This document shows, one piece after another, positions 12,796 to 12,825 of a DNA stretch of 12,825 nucleotides (positions within the stretch are counted from its first letter, which is position 1; every line of letters begins with the position of its first letter). Both the position numbers and the translations under genes were made by a program. The notes beneath the pieces are model-generated. The model ran no database searches, was not told where the DNA came from, and was given only the letters and a program-made list of their open reading frames with translations. The DNA comes from DASZCR01 sp035942915. Its GTDB lineage: Bacteria; Acidobacteriota; Blastocatellia; Pyrinomonadales; Pyrinomonadaceae. The stretch lies in assembly GCA_035942915.1 (NCBI GenBank), contig DASZCR010000325.1:1-12825 (forward strand), given 5' to 3'.

Positions 12796-12825
12796 CGGTC
12801 GCGGGGCGGGGAAAAGAAGAAGGGG

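Overview
This is a GC-rich bacterial window holding about 15 supportable protein genes, no rRNA, no tRNA that I can see, no CRISPR array and no transposase. The gene set fits a Gram-negative member of the Acidobacteriota, perhaps class Blastocatellia. The clues are an acidobacterial-style VWFA protein, a periplasmic MsrPQ methionine-sulfoxide repair pair, a YtxJ-type bacillithiol protein and a DUF3417-type glucan phosphorylase. This placement is inference from gene content; there is no marker RNA.

Layout. 1-410: the tail of a probable DUF421 (YetF-like) membrane protein, convergent with a small XRE-type regulator. 411-884: no gene; it holds two GC-rich hairpins and a long palindromic array of 7-base repeats. 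885-3436: a DUF423 membrane protein and a paralogue of elongation factor G, convergent, with an 18-bp hairpin between them. 3715-5160: an exported arginine-rich repeat protein with a textbook terminator, then an SPFH/band-7 protein. 5285-6939: msrP-msrQ on the minus strand, convergent with the SPFH gene across a long inverted repeat. 7129-8469: a DCC-family thiol oxidoreductase, divergent from msrP, then a secreted VWFA-like protein. 8654-11974: an unrecognised small acidic protein, a macro-domain protein and an alpha-glucan phosphorylase. 12110-12795: ytxJ and a DUF971 gene overlapping by four bases.

A redox theme runs through part of the window: MsrPQ repairs oxidised methionine outside the cytoplasm, the DCC protein beside it is a predicted thiol-disulfide enzyme, and YtxJ is linked to bacillithiol chemistry. 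Only msrPQ and ytxJ-DUF971 look like true operons. The other genes are mostly separate units closed by hairpins.

The most striking structure is a family of three palindromic heptamer-repeat elements (729-866, 9010-9105, 9704-9792). Each is a run of TGATRGG-like heptads, a 19-base spacer and a run of the complementary heptads. Copies 2 and 3 fold on paper into 38-bp and 34-bp stems with no mismatches (only G-T wobbles) and the same 7-base loop. They bracket the macro-domain gene, supply the stop codons of two upstream genes, and all three copies end 10-25 bases before a start codon. This is the best candidate here for an undescribed element.
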